6,611 nucleotides of DNA, from positions 1 to 6,611 of the forward strand of contig JAAAOH010000255.1 of the NCBI GenBank assembly GCA_009908925.1, written 5' to 3'. A model generated the notes under the pieces. The model was not told the origin of the DNA, did not search any database, and saw only the letters and a program-made list of their open reading frames with translations. The DNA is from Spirochaetota bacterium (GTDB taxonomy: Bacteria > Spirochaetota > Spirochaetia > DSM-27196 > PWMO01). The position numbers were made by a program, and so were the translations under genes. Shown piece after piece: positions 4,427-6,611 of this stretch (positions are counted from its first letter, which is position 1; the number at the start of each line of letters is the position of its first letter).

Positions 4427-6611
4427 GCACGACGAGCGAACGGCTGCGCACGGTGTAGGCCCGCTGATCCGACAGCGGTTGAACCGCCTCACCCTCGCTG
4501 AAGTCCTCAGGGGGCTCGCAGTAGGTGTCGATGATGAGCTGCCAGGGCCCGCCGCCGGGCGCCTCGACGAGGCGGAAGGTCCTCGAGCGGGTGGTACCAT
4601 TGAACATGATGTAGAAGTCGTCGTCGTCGCTCGGGTAGCCGATCTCCTCACTTGCCCCGTCGAGGCGCAGGGCAAGCAGGTTGCCGGGCTCCGTCCAGTC
4701 CGTGTGTCCGCCGCGGTCGTTGAACCAGGTGATGTCGGGGATATGGTCTGTGGAGGCGTCCCGGCCGGTGTAGAAGTCCGAGCGCTGCAGCGCCGGATGA
4801 GCCGTGCGGAAACCGATCATGAGCCGCGTGAAGCGCAGGAGGTCCGCGTTGGTGTCAGTGAGCGTCCAGTCATACCAGGAGATATCGTTATCCTGACAGT
4901 AGGCATTGTTGTTGCCGCGCTGGCTGCGACCGAACTCGTCGCCGCCGAGAATCATGGGGGTGCCGAGCGACAGGAAGAGCGTAGCGATGAAGTTCTTCTG
5001 CTGCCGTCGCCGCACAGCCAGTATCACCGGATCGTCGGAGGGTCCCTCGTGGCCGTAATTGTAGCTGAAGTTCGGCTCATGACCGTCGCGGTTGTCCTCG
5101 CCGTTCGGCCGATTGTGTTTGCGGTTGTAGCTGACCAGGTCCGCAAGGGTAAACCCGTCGTGACACGTGACGTAGTTGATGCTGTGGAAGGGCTTGCGCC
5201 CCCCGGCGGAGTACAGGTCGGAGCTACCCGAAATCCTGGTCGCAAACGCTGCGGACATCCCCCGCTCGCCGCGCCAGAACCGCCGCACATCGTCCCGGTA
5301 GCGGTCGTTCCACTCGCACCACCGCCCGCCGTAGAACCAGCCGACCTGATAGGCGCCCACCGCATCCCAGGCCTCCGCGATGATTTTGGCGTGCCTGAGA
5401 ACGGGGTCCTCGGCGATGGCCTCGAGTAGAGGCGGATCCTGCAGGAGCTCGCCGGTCTGCCCCCGCGCGAGCACCGAAGCCAGATCGAAGCGGAAACCGT
5501 CGACCCGCAGCTCGGTGACCCAGTAGCGCAGACTGTCGAGGATGAAGTGGCGCACGACCGGATGATTACAGTTGAGGGTGTTCCCCACGCCGCTGAAGTT
5601 CGCGTAATGCCTCCGGTCCTCCTCGAGGAGGTAGTACACCGCGTTGTCCAGTCCGCGAAAGGAGATGGTGGGGCCGTACTCGTTGCCCTCGCCGGTGTGG
5701 TTATAGACCACGTCCAGGATGACCTCGATGCCGGCGCGATGGAGCTCCCGCACCATCTCCTTGAACTCGTTAACCTGCGCCCCCGCGACGCTCGCGGCGC
5801 CCGCCGCTCCCCGGGAGGTCGTCGCTCCCCGGGAGGTCTTCGCCCCCCTGGATCCCACCGCAGCGTAGCTCGCCTTCGGCGCGAAAAAGCCGATGGTGCT
5901 GTAGCCCCAGTAGTTTACCAGCGGTTCCTCGGTCTCCGGATTGCGATTGGGATTCTCGTGTTCGTCGAACTCGTGCACCGGCAGGAGCTCGACCGCCGTG
6001 ATGCCGAGATCCTGCAGGTACGGAATCTTTTCGACGAGGCCGCGGTAGGTGCCCTTGTGCTCGACGCCCGAGGTCTCGGATCGCGTGAAGCCCTTCACGT
6101 GTGTTTCGTAGATGATGGTCGACTGAAGGGAGCGCCGGGGGGAGGTCACTCCCTGCCAGTCGAAGCTGTCCGGCGCGGCAACGCACTTGGGTATGCCGGC
6201 GGCCGACCGGGCGCCGGGCCGGAGGGGGCCGGGGCTCCCCGGCGCGCCACCGCCGCTCGCCGGCACGTCCAAGGCGGATTCCTGCCCCGCGGCGCCGTCG
6301 GCAGCCGACGGACCGGCGGCGTTCCCCGGTGCGGGCCGCTGCTCCTGCAACCGCCACGGTTTCGCCCCGGCGAGGGCGCGGGCATACGGATCGAGGAGAT
6401 AGAAACTCTCATCGTAGCGATGCCCCCGGCGCGGATCCCGGGGACCGGTCACCCGATACAGGTAGTGATGCCCGGCTTCCAGACCGGGCACTTCCACATG
6501 CCATACGTCACCCGTACGGTTCAGCACCGGGTCGAGCGCGATCTCCTGTTGCGGCTCCTCGGCCTCGGCGTCCTCGAAGAGACACAGCGTTACCGCCTCC
6601 GCGTGGCGGGC
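4404..6611 (-). CDS. glgX: Glycogen debranching enzyme GlgX (GH13 isoamylase type), 5' end outside window
   Basis: Hydrolyses alpha-1,6 branch points, typically of phosphorylase-trimmed glycogen, in the cytoplasm. The frame is open to the right edge and 735 residues are visible (numbered from position 6611); the first valine usable as a start (GTG, 6527) lies inside the conserved N-terminal beta-sandwich (CBM48-like; NRTGDVWHVEVPGLE follows), so the true start is upstream of the window. GH13 motifs: I DVVYNH 300-305, II GFRFDLA 372-378 with nucleophile D376, III IIAEAWD 410-416 with acid/base E413, IV VTCHDG 481-486 with D485. NYWGYSTIGFFAP and QRGNNNAYCQDN are typical of GlgX/isoamylase. A C-terminal beta domain starts near 613. 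Two insertions stand out: a disordered Pro/Ala/Gly-rich linker at 89-141, about 30 residues longer than in E. coli GlgX, and a repeated hexapeptide at 254-271. All catalytic residues are intact. The C-terminus LTAPRRG and the stop lie in a tandem repeat. It is separated from thrS by 181 bases. Confidence 0.95.
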   Translation of the reverse strand, partial: ARHAEAVTLCLFEDAEAEEPQQEIALDPVLNRTGDVWHVEVPGLEAGHHYLYRVTGPRDPRRGHRYDESFYLLDPYARALAGAKPWRLQEQRPAPGNAAGPSAADGAAGQESALDVPASGGGAPGSPGPLRPGARSAAGIPKCVAAPDSFDWQGVTSPRRSLQSTIIYETHVKGFTRSETSGVEHKGTYRGLVEKIPYLQDLGITAVELLPVHEFDEHENPNRNPETEEPLVNYWGYSTIGFFAPKASYAAVGSRGAKTSRGATTSRGAAGAASVAGAQVNEFKEMVRELHRAGIEVILDVVYNHTGEGNEYGPTISFRGLDNAVYYLLEEDRRHYANFSGVGNTLNCNHPVVRHFILDSLRYWVTELRVDGFRFDLASVLARGQTGELLQDPPLLEAIAEDPVLRHAKIIAEAWDAVGAYQVGWFYGGRWCEWNDRYRDDVRRFWRGERGMSAAFATRISGSSDLYSAGGRKPFHSINYVTCHDGFTLADLVSYNRKHNRPNGEDNRDGHEPNFSYNYGHEGPSDDPVILAVRRRQQKNFIATLFLSLGTPMILGGDEFGRSQRGNNNAYCQDNDISWYDWTLTDTNADLLRFTRLMIGFRTAHPALQRSDFYTGRDASTDHIPDITWFNDRGGHTDWTEPGNLLALRLDGASEEIGYPSDDDDFYIMFNGTTRSRTFRLVEAPGGGPWQLIIDTYCEPPEDFSEGEAVQPLSDQRAYTVRSRSLVVLTAPRRG
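5799..5852 (-). repeat. 18-bp tandem repeat inside glgX encoding SRGA hexads
   Basis: Three consecutive 18-base units encode SRGAKT, SRGATT and SRGAAG (visible residues 254-271). On the plus strand GCTCCCCGGGAGGTC is perfect at 5806-5820 and 5824-5838; the third copy, nearest the N-terminus, has diverged. The repeat starts at the native GSRG turn seen in many GlgX proteins and continues as Ala/Gly-rich sequence to about residue 278, lengthening the loop before motif I by roughly 25 residues without a frameshift. Confidence 0.8.
6295..6311. repeat. Perfect 8-bp inverted repeat in the glgX linker
   Basis: CCGTCGGC and GCCGACGG flank a single A (6303). It lies inside the Pro/Ala/Gly-rich linker (6189-6347) of the debranching enzyme and encodes part of SAADGAA. 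With a one-base spacer it is closer to a protein-binding or cruciform-type palindrome than to an RNA hairpin. In such GC-rich sequence it may be incidental. Confidence 0.5.

Noticed and set aside
4074..5429. 451-codon open frame on the plus strand across the thrS start, the gap and glgX
   Set aside because: Antisense to two secure genes and reads through the tandem array as Pro/Arg/Ala repeats; no family resemblance.
6525..6527. GTG as the start of glgX
   Set aside because: The frame stays open to the window edge and the 28 upstream residues (including AVTLCLFED) match the N-terminal domain of the family, so the start is outside the window.

Overview
The window is a GC-rich bacterial chromosome segment in which all four protein genes lie on the minus strand. 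Read in the direction of transcription (right to left) the order is: glgX-type glycogen debranching enzyme (5' end outside the window), threonyl-tRNA synthetase, a uridine kinase-like P-loop kinase with an ATP-cone, and an M32 metallocarboxypeptidase (3' end outside the window). The most likely source is a GC-rich spirochaete (Spirochaeta-type rather than Treponema or Borrelia). This rests mainly on the ThrRS, which lacks the N-terminal TGS domain as spirochaetal enzymes do, and on the general character of the neighbouring proteins. It is an inference of moderate confidence; mycoplasmas also have short ThrRS, but their low GC excludes them.

Region 6611-4404 encodes GlgX with all four GH13 motifs intact. 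It also carries three GC-rich low-complexity expansions: a Pro/Ala/Gly-rich linker, a tandem hexapeptide in a loop ahead of the first catalytic motif, and a 20-bp tandem array that starts in its last codons and fills the proximal half of the following 181-bp gap. Region 4330-4223 is the control region of the next operon: a TTGACA/GATCAT promoter, a two-step hairpin at or near the predicted transcript 5' end, and a strong Shine-Dalgarno sequence. Region 4222-1 is a tight operon, thrS - kinase - carboxypeptidase, with gaps of 10 and 24 bases.

The operon combines translation (ThrRS charges and edits tRNA-Thr), pyrimidine nucleoside salvage with a possible adenine-nucleotide sensor (kinase), and peptide or protein turnover (carboxypeptidase). 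GlgX belongs to glycogen breakdown and appears transcriptionally separate. I see no mobile element, CRISPR, RNA gene, toxin-antitoxin or defence genes. Nothing here amounts to a clearly new system. The most unusual points are the repeat array that supplies the glgX stop codon, the hairpin in the thrS leader, and the pairing of a TGS-less ThrRS with an ATP-cone nucleoside kinase.
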